From NCBI RefSeq assembly GCF_042242105.1, contig NC_092021.1, positions 9,690,355-9,754,354 of the forward strand: 64,000 bases of DNA. The letters run 5' to 3'. This DNA is from Pempheris klunzingeri (taxonomy: Eukaryota; Chordata; Actinopteri; Acropomatiformes; Pempheridae). Under the pieces are notes generated by a model. The model was not told the origin of the DNA. It saw only the letters and a program-made list of their open reading frames with translations, and did no database searches. Below are positions 48,723 through 61,175 of the stretch, one piece after another (within the stretch, counting starts at the first letter, position 1; each line of letters opens with the position of its first letter). A program made the translations under genes and the position numbers.

Positions 48723-50743
48723 ATGACACACCGGCTGTTTGAGAGGAAGGATCATGCTTCCATCTACCAAAAGTATCGCTTTACACCTCCAGATGAGCTG
48801 AAGAGCATTATTCTTCAGTACCTCGATGAAAAGGTATGCCATGGCCGAATATACCGTGCATATGCAATACACTTTGTTATCATTGAGCATATAAAGTGGG
48901 GCCCTTCATTAGGGCTTTCTAAACTGAACAAGTTTATGTAATAAAAATCCTCAGAAGGGGAAGCCACATGTGCTGGCAGTGGATCTGGGATGTGGGACAG
49001 GTCAGAATTCCCGGCTATTAGCACCACACTTCCAGGAACTGGTGGGCATGGACATCAGTGAGTGTCAACTGGAGGAGGCCAGAGCTGTGCCAGGGTACCC
49101 CAACATCAAATACAGGTGGGAGTGTGTGAGTTGCTCTGTTTGTTTGAGATGATCCAGAAGCTTTTAGAATTATAAGTGTGGCCTGTCCCTTGCGCCCGCA
49201 GGAAGGGGCTAGCAGAGGAGCTTCCTTTTCCAGGGGACTCTGTAGACTTGTTGACGGCAGCGTCGGCGGCCCACTGGTTCGATCAGCCGAGGTTCCTGGC
49301 TGAGGCACGTCGGGTTCTAAAACCCCGGGGTTGCATCGCTCTGCTGGGATTCAACGACTCGAACACCAGACTTCGCTACCAGGACTGTGGAGAATCACTC
49401 AATCGCATCTACGAAGAGGTGGCCGTAGATTTAGACCTCCTTTGTTGAAGTGTCAGCTAATACCTAAACACAGAGCTAATAACACACTGAATATTATAAC
49501 CTTCAACAGAGCTTAAAGGAACAGACGGACACAAAATACATGTAATAAAAATCAATACATTATTATAATTATAATTATATCCCTTCACTTCCAGGTGAAG
49601 CAGGTGCTGCTGCCGTACACTAGTGACCAGGTAGCTGTAGCTGATGGTAAGCTGGAAGAGCTCTACTCAGCCATCCCTTTTCCAGACAAAGAGAGGTAAC
49701 TACTACACACAAGCACTGAACCTAACTAAAGTACAACACACCTATTTGAAGATATAATCTCATTGTCTGTGGTCTTCATTGGGCAGATACAGTATCAAGT
49801 TGTAGTTCAGTAGCGCAGGACAAGGAGAAGTAACTGGCAATACAAAACTCACAAACATTTGTCAAAGACAAGCAACAAGAAACTAGTTCAGAGCTTAAAT
49901 CACAACCTAACCTTGTTCTTTGAAACAAATATGTAGTTTGCGCTCTTTAATTAATGCTAAATGGAGAGCCAAATGGTGCTTTCAGGGGCCGAGCTGGCAG
50001 GCAAGAGGGGAAAAAAGGGTTTTACTTACCTGAAAATTAAGCAATGTACAAAATGCATAATAAAAGTTCATAAAAAGAGGTTAACCAGAAAGAACTTAAC
50101 TCAGGCTTTGCTCGCTAATCATAAACACCTGAAGCTATAAACATGGTCAATTATTACACTTTCTTTTGTACATTTTGAATCCATGGAGGCTTAACCATTG
50201 TAAAACATTTCCTAAGCCAAGAAAAGGGTTTTTCTCTGACGTCATCACTGTGCTACGAACCGTTCACCAGCACGGCTGATGGTGCATTTTCAGTTGTGTG
50301 TCAAAGTCACAGTATTTTTTAATTGTCTTTTTACATAATTGCACATCATCATATTGATACTACAGGATGGAGTGTATTGAGGTGAAGTCGTCAATCTCGG
50401 TGAGGAACCTGATGGGTTTCATTGAGTCCTGGTCCATGTTCCAAGTTTACAAGAACAAAGATCCTCAGGCTGCTGGAGACCTGTTGCTCAACACTCAGAG
50501 GAGGTCAAAGACACACACACACACACACAGACATCAACTCTACGTGTTATTATGACCCAATATTTGTTCTTCAAACATCCATTTTGTGAATATTAACAGT
50601 CAGCGGTGCTCTGGCACTGAGGTGAATACTCAATCACTGCACTGCTTCACAGGTTTCTGGAGGAGATGGCAGTCACGTCTCCTGAAACTGAAATGGAACA
50701 GGAGATGCAATATTTCTGTGTCCTGGCATCAAAACCACAGTGA
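48723..50743 (+). CDS. SAM-dependent methyltransferase, copy 1 (6 exons)
   Basis: Hand-built model: exons 48723-48833, 48955-49115, 49202-49418, 49595-49695, 50366-50503, 50653-50743, all GT-AG, giving 819 nt and 272 residues. The fold is class I (Methyltransf_11 domain): motif I DLGCGTG at 47-53 binds S-adenosylmethionine, acidic Asp70 in GMDIS should hold the ribose, EELPF at 96-100 precedes motif IV (SVDLLTAASAAHWFD, 104-118), and RVLKPRG at 128-134 forms the usual strand-turn. This resembles fish proteins labelled 'putative methyltransferase DDB_G0268948-like' and yeast Crg1/Tmt1; the substrate is unknown and I infer a soluble, cytosolic enzyme (no signal or membrane segment). The start fits the MTxRLFE opening shared with copy 2. 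A polyadenylation signal lies at 50875. Confidence 0.93.
50510..50529. repeat. (CA)n microsatellite in intron 5
   Basis: Short CA run directly after the donor of exon 5 of methyltransferase copy 1. Confidence 0.9.
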
Positions 50744-50874
50744 TCCAATAAGACATTGGATGTGTGTTTGAGAGAGAGAAATATGTTTGAGAGTGTGAGA
50801 TGTTGCAATTTAAAATTTATGAATTTCGAAATGTTTAATTCATGAGGTGTGCTTGTTGAATGTGGACATTTCTA

Positions 50875-50880
50875 AATAAA
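50875..50880 (+). terminator. Polyadenylation signal AATAAA
   Basis: Canonical AATAAA about 130 bases after the stop codon of methyltransferase copy 1, followed by a T-rich stretch (gatatttctgtct). A short 3' untranslated region is implied. Confidence 0.7.
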
Positions 50881-52497
50881 GATATTTCTGTCTCAGTAGA
50901 ACTCTGATTATTTCCCTATGATTGACTTATAATGCAAGTGGATAAATCAGCTGATGAGTAACTTGACCAGACTTCAGTATTACATATATGTCAAGATATT
51001 TGTTGATACAGAATCTACTAATGACTTCATATGTAACCTCTACTATACTTTGTTTGTCTGTGCTTTATTCTGCAGTGAAGCTGACCCTCAAAACATTTCC
51101 CAATAGAACAGTTGATACCTTACAATACACACTGACGGGTTACATAACTGGAAAAATAACATGCCCACCACTGCTTCACAGAGGGTGTGCTTAGATGCTT
51201 TGGTATGAAAAGACATCTGTTTTTTTAAGCTATTGAAAGCCCATTTACATGTTATAACAGTTTCAGTGCCCTTTCTTGATTCTCTGCTTTTTCTGAGTAG
51301 GTAAAAAGCAGCTTGGTGCTGCTGAAAAGTAAGTTATTTATTTTTCAACAACAAATAATGTAAAAGCTCATGTGAACAGATATACACGACAATATATCCT
51401 TTAGATACAAATATCTAATGTTGAAAACCCAACTTGACACTGAAGTGAACAGCAAAACTCTTCTGTAACTGATTATCAGCATTATCGGTTACTGTGTGTA
51501 TTATTGGATGTAAACTTCCTTTTGTAGTGACCATGTAACTTTTGAAACAAAAAAGGAGACATTCTTGTGCTACTGTATGTTTTAGCATGTCTTGGGCAAA
51601 CATTTCAATGGTTTTATCACAAATTTAAAGCAAGCATACTGTACCGCATGGGGTACCAATGTCCTGTTTCTTGTTGGTGGTTAAATTCAGATAAAGTGAT
51701 TAAAAGTGTTTTGACCGATTTGATTTTGACCAAAGTGACTTTTTGAGACTAACTGAAATGAATGGAAAGTTTGAAAACTAACTGAAGTATGATGATTTGG
51801 GATCACAGCTTTCTATTTGAACGGTTAACCAATATATGTCTTTATGCTTAGTGCAGTTTACACCAGGAAATAGACTGAATCCAATTGCACTGACCACCAC
51901 ATCAGGTTGCCACACACCTACAACACTGAAAATGGATAACAAACAGGTCTTGGTTAAAGAGCACCATGAGATTATGAAATACAATAAATCAGCCAATACA
52001 TTCAGACGGAGGAGTGTCACGGTGCACGTGATGTTATTGTTCACATACCATTCGTACCTCGACCCACATCATCTCCAGGGGTTTCCACTGGTTCTGACAG
52101 AAACACACACCATCACATGACCCATGCGCTTACCCTTACTCACACAGACCTTTGAGCTTTTCAGTTTAACATAATTATCATGGCTTACGTTCAAAACCCA
52201 CCAGTGCTGTACCTACTATGGAGCTGTCGCTTTAAAGGCCCTCATTGTTAAGCATATCACACACCAGTGGAAGTAATGGGACCTCCCAGTTCCCAGGCAC
52301 CCCACTGTTTCCCTGTTGTGTGTGTATGTGTGTGTGTGTGTATCTGACTGCAGGCAGAAAGGAATGGTCTTCTCAGCGTGGAAGTTAGTTTCTTGCATCC
52401 TGTAAAAACACAAGATAAGAAGAGACTGTAGATAGCTTTGGGCTCCTTTTTAAACTTATCAACTAGATCAAGCTGCTCAGGGAAGCATCAGCTTGCT
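50881..52497. other. Spacer between the tandem methyltransferase genes
   Basis: About 1.6 kb, AT-rich, with no recognised gene and a short GT run near 52317-52341. The promoter and leader of copy 2 must lie near its right end; no TATA box is evident. Confidence 0.5.
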
Positions 52498-55400
52498 ATG
52501 ACTTACCGCCTGTTTGAAGACAAGAAGCATGCATCTTCATACTGGAAGTATAGGATCGCTCCTTCAGATCACCTAATACAAGAGGTGCTTGACTTCCTGG
52601 AAAAACAGGTAAGTGCAGGTGGGAATACGGCGGTGGCCTCTGTGTAACTCATTTAAAAAGGAACTATTCGCTACAATATGAGATAACATGTTAAATATTT
52701 TGACAGAAAGGTCGCCTCTTTGAGCTGGCAGTGGATGTGGGTTGCGGATCAGGACAGGGCACATTGCTGCTGGCTAAACACTTTGTTTCTGTGGTGGGGA
52801 TGGATGTCAGTCCTGCTCAGCTGGATATGGCTTTGCAGCATGCTAAAGAGCCAAACATCACATATAGGTAAGCATGGACCAACTAATGTTATCGTAAACT
52901 CAGTCAGTAAGTTTATGAAAGCACCTTGCGTCTCCTACTGGACTGTTTGGCCTGTGTTCTCCTGGGTAAAGAGTGTGAGATCAAGCAAGTCTAATAAAAT
53001 GCATGATGAGATCAAGCAAAAAAAAAGAAAAACAACAAAAAAAAGAACAATTAGCATTTGTTCAGCTCTGAAAATCTGGAAAGCTACTTTATTGGATCTT
53101 GGCCAAAGCAGGAACAGTGAGACCCTTGTCTGGCGAAAGGCGGTCATGCAGTGAGGCCCATACAATGGAGCAAATGTACTGTCAATGCAGGACAGTGAAA
53201 CCAGCATTGCATGCTAGTACTACATGCTTAGTATATCACACAGGGTGGTTATATAAAAAAAAAACAATGGGATCTCATCACAGAATTCAACAGCAAGACA
53301 AATAATTAACTACTATTACCTAACTAAATGAAAATGTCTGTAATGATATAAATGATATCCAGTGAAAATAAAAGATGACATAACAAGAACACATAACGCA
53401 TCTAAATTATTTAAATTATTTGATACAGGCCACTTTGGGGTTCCATACCTGCACACATACAGTTGCTCTCAAAATTATTCAACCACCATTGCAAAATTAG
53501 GTGTGTTGGCGAAATGTACAACTTTCAGCTGTGTTCGCTGAACAAGTCAAACAAGAACAAATTAAATAGCTCAACACAACTAATATAACAGATGGTTTCT
53601 TCAAATTCAACACAAGCACACCTGATGAGGAAGCTGAAGCTTTGGCATCACTGGACCCTCCAACAGGACAACGATCCCAAGCATACCTCAAAGTCCACCA
53701 AGGCTTGGCTTCAGAAAAAGTCCAACAAGATACTAGAGAGGCCGTCACAGACGCCTGACTTGAATCCCATAGGAAATCTCCGGTGGGATTTGAAGAAGGT
53801 GGTTGCAGCGAGCAAACCCAAGAATTTTAGAGAGCTGGAGGCTGTTGCCCGTGAAAGAACCTGGTGTCTGGCTATGCATCGCGTTTGCAGCAGGTCATAA
53901 CAGCAAAAGGTTGCTCTACTAAGTACTAAAGCTGCTTGTCAAGAAGGGGATGAATCATTTTGAGACCACAGTAGTCATTAGATGTAGCATAATGTGTTGA
54001 ATTTGAAGACACCACATGTAATATGTGTTGTGTTGAGCTATCTCAATTGCTCTTGCTTGAGTTGCTCATTGATCACAGCTGAGGGTTTGTATATTTTGCC
54101 AAAACATCTCATTTGCAATGTGTGTGTGTGTGTGTGTGTGGGGGGGGGGAATGAATGATTCTGAGTGCAGCTGTATATTTCTGCTGTGAAACCAAAATGA
54201 AAAAAACCATCCAATTTCACACAGCAGTGGATACGTTGACATATTAGTTCATTAGGAGCTGGTTCAACTGGCTGCCTGGTCACCCTGTACAGTAAGGGGC
54301 TCACTCACAGAGGAGCAGGCTCTCGGTGATCAGAGGTTTTGATTTGGCTGTCGCTGCTCTTCCATCATTAGACAGTGTGTGGCTGAGGAACTGCCATTTG
54401 CTGACAGCTCAGTGGACTTGATAACAGCCATGTCTGCGTTCCACTGGTTTGACCGGCCGCACTTTCTCCAGGAGGCCCACAGAGTCCTCAAGCCCCATGG
54501 CTGCTTGGCTCTGCTCAACTACACCATTGACATGGAGCTCAGCTACGCCGACTGCTGCTCACAAACACTCAACCAAGTCTGCAAAGAAGTAAGAAGTCTC
54601 ACAAGAATATTCACCTTGTTGTGACTCAAACACCTCCTACCACATGTGCAGAGACAGATAACGTTGGCTACATGAACATAATCATTTTACATTAGGAGTA
54701 AACCACTTACTTGGCTTCTCCTTTGACTAAAGCTATGCTAATCAGTGAACTCACAAGCCTTCATGACACAGAGGCCTTGTCCAACAAGATATTAACAGGA
54801 AAAAGTCTAAATAATAACAGTACTGATGGCTGGATTCCATTTAGCTGCCTCATTTTCAGGATCCTGGCACTGTACACGCTGGACCACTGTTACCCTGTAG
54901 TGGCAGATTGGGACACTTGAATAAAACAGCATCACCATTAATGTTATTTATATCCATTGAGTCTTGAGTAAAGTCTGTTTTAATGGTTTATTTTACTTTT
55001 TTTGATTGAAATAAAGTTAACCTGTGCCAAATAGGCTTTTTTCATAGCAGGCTGTTTGACTTGCCATAGCAGGGAAAGCACAGATGCTTCTGTTGTAATA
55101 GCATTAAATATGACTCTGATCAATTGACAGTGTGACAGTGAGCCTGCACACACACTACCAAGACCCTGAAATGGAAACAGCTAAATGGAACTCAGCCAGT
55201 CTTCTGTGAAAAAGGTCTATATTGATATGAATTTGTATTGTAAAGTAGGTGCAAAACAATATGATACAGAATATGTTCTGTATCTCTTTTACACTGAGAA
55301 AAATAGTTACAAACTTGTTGAAAACACAAAGAAAATGCTACAAAAATGGGACGAAATGTCTTCATTCTGCAAAAAAAAACAAAAAAAAAACAACCCTTCT

Positions 55401-56458
55401 TCAACACCAGGTTAGACTTTCTGAGTCAAAGGCATATCTACACATTCCCCTTTGCCTCTGATGGGGAGCACTAGTTTCGCCACCTGTCTTATTCACCTCG
55501 AGGGAATCCTTTACTGTGGCCTGCGTCATCATCCTCAGACACATCTTCACATCGTGCTCTAGTGGATTTCCCAGCCACAACAAGTCATGGCCTTGAATCA
55601 AAAATGAACAACGGCACCATCTAGTGGATATCTTTTTGAAAAAGAACACTCTTGTGACTCCCTGTCTCTTGGTTTTTTATTCATTCAGTTCTATGCAGCC
55701 TTGCAACCTTACCGCAGTGCCCACCTCGGCCCCAGCTCTATTGAGTTGTACCGGGAGGCCTATGAATCCATCCCGTACCCCGTCAAGGAGTGGTGAGTAA
55801 TCTTTGTTCCAAACAAAGAATGATTTACCTCTTCAGCAAATTCCATATTTGGTTTAGAACAAAAAAACCAAACATCCATTAGTATGATTCATATGTATGT
55901 TACATGTACTCCACAGTTGGTACATAGTGACTCTGTGTGTATGTTTTTTATGCATTACAGGCAAGAGTGTGTGTGGGTGAAAAGGCCCATGCCTCTGTCC
56001 AGCTACATGGGCTTGGTGGAGTCTTTCTCCAGCTATCAGACTCTACTGAGAGATGATCCACAGAAAGCCACCAGACTCTCCCAGGACATCTGTCAAAGGT
56101 AAAAGCCCACTACCGATACACACAGTACAGTATGCACATATATGCATACATCACACACTTGACAATGCTCTGTATCTAGGATCATAAACTAGCAAATCAT
56201 ACTATGTGCTATCGACACAAAAATGACTCAGGATATCATTGTTTTATGAAAATGTTGCATATTTTCACATTAAAACTGATATTTTGGAGAGGTAAGCTTT
56301 TTCCCAGTGTCTAACAGTGACAGTATGCTGCCCCACACTCCTCCTCTGCTCCTCTCCTTAGGTTCCTATCTGTGATGAAGGTCACCTCAGTGGAGACAGA
56401 GGTGCTGGTGGCTGTGAAATATTTCTACCTCCTGGCCTGCAAACCACAGGGAGCCTGA
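52498..56458 (+). CDS. SAM-dependent methyltransferase, copy 2 (6 exons)
   Basis: Hand-built model: exons 52498-52608, 52707-52867, 54372-54588, 55689-55792, 55961-56098, 56362-56458; 828 nt, 275 residues. Exon lengths are 111, 161, 217, 104, 138 and 97 against 111, 161, 217, 101, 138 and 91 in copy 1, with the same phases (0, 2, 0, 2, 2), which proves tandem duplication. Motif I is DVGCGSG (47-53), Asp70 lies in GMDVS, then AEELPF, SVDLITAMSAFHWFD and RVLKPHG. Exon 1 has 19 of 37 residues identical to copy 1; the last exons differ more, so substrate preference may differ. The exon 3 acceptor is read as tcattag|acag because only this keeps phase. Intron 2 is 1504 bp (86 bp in copy 1) owing partly to a Tc1 insertion. 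Confidence 0.93.
53460..54173 (+). mobile_element. Tc1-like transposon with complete ends, internally deleted
   Basis: A 714-bp element in intron 2 of methyltransferase copy 2. TA dinucleotides flank it (53458-53459 and 54174-54175), as expected for Tc1/mariner insertion. Long inverted repeats run from 53460 to about 53614 and from about 53992 to 54173; both outer ends read CAG(T/C)TGC(T/A)CTCA(A/G)AAT inward. Between them is the C-terminal third of a transposase (53640-53870): LQQDNDPKHTSK, PSQTPDLNPI, DLKKVVAASKP. The catalytic glutamate of the DD34E triad, 35 residues after the core aspartate, is glycine here (GGA at 53772-53774). The N-terminal DNA-binding part is deleted, so it cannot move itself. 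Confidence 0.92.
54119..54149. repeat. (TG)n followed by G run
   Basis: About eleven TG units then a run of ten G, inside the right inverted repeat of the Tc1-like element; it has no counterpart in the left repeat. Confidence 0.93.
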
Positions 56459-56638
56459 CTCCTGCCAGCACTGACAGCTTCGGCAAAGTCATGAATGCAG
56501 TTGAGGACACAGAAGCTGTCTTATCAACTTTTCTGTGGGAAAGTTTTTCTCTTTGACATCTAAAATACAGAACAAGTTAGTGTGTTACATGTTTGTTACT
56601 TATGCTTGAGCTCTCTGGTTTGTCTTTGTCTTTGTTTT

Positions 56639-56769
56639 TTAAAGGAATAGTTTGACAATTTATTCACAGATACTGGTAGGCAGATAATTTAACCAGGAGT
56701 GGCACTGACCTTCTCATCTAACCCCCAACAAAAGAGAGCTTTCCTGAAAGCATCAAACTATTGCTTTAA
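56639..56769. mobile_element. Short MITE-like element in the 3' region of copy 2
   Basis: The left end (TTAAAGGAATAGTTTGACA) and the reverse complement of the right end (TTAAAGCAATAGTTTGATG) are inverted repeats with two mismatches in 19 bases. The inside read on the minus strand has 'GTTAGATGAGAAGGTCAGTG', as in the common fish family. About 131 bp long. It begins 180 bases after the stop codon and may be transcribed as part of the 3' untranslated region. Confidence 0.7.
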
Positions 56770-57196
56770 TTAAAGTTACGCCTCATGCTGTGTTGGGTGT
56801 TGGAAAGTTGTACAAATGAGCTGCTGTTTCTTTAACATAAACCTGCCTCTCCTGTCAGACTGCTCAGATTTATACCTGCATCATTTTAGTGATTTGGTAA
56901 AGTCTTTGTGTGAAGCCCATGTGAATACAGTGTCATTATAAATGACCTGCTATGTGTAATAAGACGTTTTCAAAGGAATAACTAACCCGCTAAGAACCAA
57001 GTGTAAAGGTTTAGGTAAAGATGCTGTTTTCCTAAATCATCACTAGTGGGCGGCATTTGACCAAAAGTGATTTTAAGGCCTTACTTCATCTGATTGGTAT
57101 ACTGCATACATGTAATCATCTTCATCTTTACACACATACGGTGCAATGTTATCTCACCTATATTCAATCACTGTGCTTCATGTGCATGTGCATGTG

Positions 57197-57202
57197 AATA
57201 AA
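57197..57202 (+). terminator. Candidate polyadenylation signal
   Basis: AATAAA about 740 bases after the stop codon of methyltransferase copy 2. It is the first canonical signal I see downstream on the plus strand; a variant ATTAAA lies nearer, at about 56769. Confidence 0.4.
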
Positions 57203-60200
57203 CATCATACTGTACGTAAACCTGACCACTGACAAAAAGGCTTGGATAAGCTGGACAGTCGGCTGCCTGTAGCTCTTCATTTGACTTTTTTAGTTTCTCA
57301 CTGAGCAAATACGTGGTCTCATTTGGTTGGAATTTTTGGCCTGGATTTGTATTGTATCTTCATCACTTTTTTTTATATTCTCAGAGATTTATTATAGTCA
57401 CACCTTTGTCAAAATGGCTGAAGATGACGCTACATTGTCTTTTTGTTCGACTTGGAAGGCTACAGTGAGTTTGTTTGCCTATGAGCATTGTCACGGTTAG
57501 CACAGGACCTCCAGCATACTCCTATCATATGATACCATCTCTTGGTTTTGCAGACTTACAACTTAAATATATCATTTTAGTTGTGATTCCTCGGATTCTT
57601 CGTCACTCTCACAGGCTTGTCGTTACCCGGGTTTGTGATGCTTGTCATCCCACTCTGTTTTCACACCTGCGCTGAAATGCTCTCAGCAAACTTCTGAACT
57701 TCTGAACCCCTGAAAGATCTGCTGTGACAGAATTGTGCACTTTTTTATATCCACTTCACAAAAAAAAAAAAAAACAACATCACTGATGACCTTACATGTG
57801 AGGTCTGACTGCTTTCTTAGGTTCTGGATCTCAGTCCGGGAGGGAGATATTTTTTAAAAACACATTTTACTGTTGCAGAAGAGTCAAACCTTCAGTCCTT
57901 TTGTGAAGCTTGTAGCTGCAGGCGTTACTTGAGGCCGTGGCCCAGCTCCTGACGCAGGTGTTCTGAGTGGGCATGTTTGCGCCGTCTGTACCTGCCAGCA
58001 CAGGGCCAGCAAGTTGTCCCTTTTTATTTTTTGGCCTTGAGCTATTTGGGTTTCCAACTTTGACCCTCCTCTGCTGCAAAGTTATCATAGTCATACCACA
58101 CAATGCTACTGTAAGTGTGTGTATGTGTGCGGTAATTTCTCTGGAACAGACTTTTTACATTGACCTGCATGCAGTGCAGTGCACCATATAGCAGTAAAAA
58201 AGAGCAGAAACTTCAGTGCTATGGTGCTACTGTACAGACCCGACTGGGCAAACAGGAGATATATTTCAATCACACAGTTTGCTGGTCAAATTAATCTGCG
58301 TCTTTGTCATTTTCTACAGTGGTGGACTAAAACATGATAATAATCCATCATTTATTACAAACAGAAAGTGAGGCTGTATATTTGAAAAGAACATCTGAGC
58401 CTTCCTCTCTCCTTCCTCTCGGCTGTTTGAGCTCAAAGTCCCATTCACATCTCCCGCAAAACACTGTGCTATTGTGTGGACCAGTACTGATGGAAAGCAG
58501 TGCCTCTCCATCTGGTGAGATCAGATCTCCTCTCGTGGAGTCGCTGACCAAACTCAGCACATGCTCAGTCTCAAGTGGTTTGGTTTCATAGATGTGTTTT
58601 TGAAATGTTTATGATAGGATACTCCCTTCTGTAATACAGTGTATCAGTGTCTGTCAAAGATTTCACTTGTATGACACACACACACACACAAAAAAAACAT
58701 TGGTCTTCATTCTTCTGGGTTCCTATAGATTAGAGTATTCTGTGTGCATGCAACATTATAAAGGGAATAATTCAGGAGTCACACACAACCCAAGGTCTGA
58801 CACAGAGGATTATCAAACAAAACTACTTTTCAGCACTCAAATTTCAATTTCTTTCATTCTCCTAAGACTTGGATGAAAATAGGTTTGAATATTTACTGTT
58901 GTTTCATATAATTGAAGCAATTGGGATGTAAGAAACATATCAGTCTTTTTTTTTTCTCCAAAATATGTCATTTATTGATTTATTATAACATGAAGAAGAC
59001 ATTGGGCCAGCCTTTTCCTCAAAAACTACATTACAGTGTGCTATTTATCAATGATAAAACAAAGCATTTTCTTTCCAATTCTTTCCCATTTGATGAATTT
59101 TGATGAACAAATATAGAGAAAACTTGAAACGTGCTCTTTGTCCCTCTCCATAGACAGCCCAATATCTGACTCTCCCTCAGTAATTTTTGAGAAAATCTTC
59201 TCTGCCACACTCAGCGTTCTGTTTCCTGAAGACTACAGAACGGTTCAAAATGAGAAGAAGTGAGTCCTGCTGTTCACCACAGGTTAAACGTTTTGAAGAG
59301 GGCTTAGAATTAACACACCCTTCTAAAATCTTCATATAACTCTCATTAATAATAATAAAAAAAAACATCCTAATGAAGACTAGAAACAGCATATTTTTAT
59401 ACATTTGATCACTTGAATACCTCAGTACCATAAAATATGTTTTTTAAATCTTAAAAGGGAGAAGCTGTGCTCTGTTGGCCATAACCATCAGTGGAAAGCC
59501 CTCTTGACAGGACAGTCCTCAAATAGATTGCATGAATGGTGCTTGACTTTGAGGTCTCAGACTCATTTACCCCACACAGGATGAAAATGAAGCGCCGGGT
59601 CTTAAGAGGATATGCAAATGTGAGTTAAAACTCATTTGCATGTTCGTTTGTATTAGTCACGAGAGATGTCCTCCCTCCTCCCATATTCAAATCAAAGAGG
59701 AGTTCATTGATCAAACAGACTATAGTAGTGATGAAGATCATTTTATGTGTGTGTGTGGTAGAGGGAGACCAGACAGAGAGAAGAAAATGTACTCTACCTC
59801 TTTATGCTGATGATGCTCGGCTGAGATAGTAACTCAAGCTTTCAGTGCACGCTGTTCAAATACTGCAGAGTGAATTGAGCTGGACTGACTTCAAACCGAA
59901 CAGGCTGTTCTATCAAACGGTGAGTGCGTCTGCTGCGTCTGCTGTGCAGATGTTGGCTCCTCACTGAAAGTGCTGTGGGTTACACCTCTGTGCTAAAACT
60001 CAAAGCCCAGCTTGACTACTGTGGACATTTTTTACACATGAAAGTCATTTTCAAATTTAACAAAGTGAATAATAAATTAATTTGCAAAATTCTTTTTTCT
60101 CATTTATTCCTTTTGGGGTGCACTGCTAAAAATAAAAAAACAGCCCCGAGAGAAAACAGATTTTACAGTACAGTAGGTTTATATGTCTTTTTCTGACATG

Positions 60201-60796
60201 ACAAATAGGCACTTGGTTGATGTCAACATGAAACAGAAAGAGTGAAAATGCTGCAGATTTAACTGAAGCTTAATTATATTACTAGTAAACACGTTAGTAG
60301 CGTAACATAGTTTAATAAACATCATAATGCATATTGGCCTGCCGTCATTTTGGATCATTTATCTGCTTGCACACACTCTAAGCAATTCATTTTCTCCAAT
60401 TTCTAACAAATGGAGCACAGCTCTCCGTGATTTTCTGCAGCAGACATGCAGTATAAAACAGGACTATTATGACATGTGCATTAGTCATGTTGTTACAGAG
60501 AACTTTTAGCCCTTAAACTGAGTAGACACTACGCTCACATCTGGGTCATGTGGTCCAGCAGGGAGAGCAAAGCCTTCGGTGAAACACTTTGTTTTTCTAT
60601 GATTAAGATCAGAGCCACCGGGGCTCCTGTCACTGCTGCTGCAGTCACACAGTCACAGTTGATCTGAACAGACAGCCAGACATCACTTAAATGTACGTAC
60701 AGGGAAATGCTAGTATAATACAGATTGTAAAAAAAAAAAAAAAGTGTTGTAAATGAAAAATTTACATGTGAAAATGATTCAAATTACTTTAAAAAA

Positions 60797-61175
60797 CTAT
60801 TTGGATTGCCGTGGAATTTTGTGCAGAGATTCATGGTCCCAAAGAGATGAAACCGACTGACTTTGGTGATCCCCTGAGTCTAGAGCTAGCGCCACCATCT
60901 GGTGAAAATTGTCATTCCTCCAATACTTTGACCAAATACCTGCAAGGGTAATGACAATCCCACCAGTTTCAGCTGTAATTCATTTTTTGTACAAGTTAGC
61001 AAATGCTAGCATGCTAACACACCAACCTGCTGAAGCTAAACCTGCTAATAAGATAATAGCCTGCTAAACATCAGCATGTTATTAAGTTTATGTTTATTAA
61101 GTTATTATCGTCACTGTGAGCATGTCAGCATGCTGAGGTTTAGCTCATAATGCTTCGCTGTGTGAGCACAGCATG
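60797..61175 (+). repeat. Teleost interspersed repeat ('TTAGCATG' family), longest copy
   Basis: Most complete of the four copies: 'TTGGATTGCCGTGGAATTTT', 'CTTTGGTGATCCCCTGAGTC', 'GCGCCACCATCTGGTGAAAA', 'GACCAAATACCTGCAAGGGT', 'AAATGCTAGCATGCTAACAC', 'CTGCTAAACATCAGCATGTT', 'CATGTCAGCATGCTGAGG' follow in order. No ORF. Useful as the local reference for the other copies. Confidence 0.7.

Noticed and set aside
53592-53900. 102-codon ORF as an extra exon of the methyltransferase
   Set aside because: It is the Tc1 transposase remnant, bounded by terminal inverted repeats in an intron.
54379-54624. 81-codon ORF as a separate gene
   Set aside because: It is exon 3 of methyltransferase copy 2 read on into intron 3.
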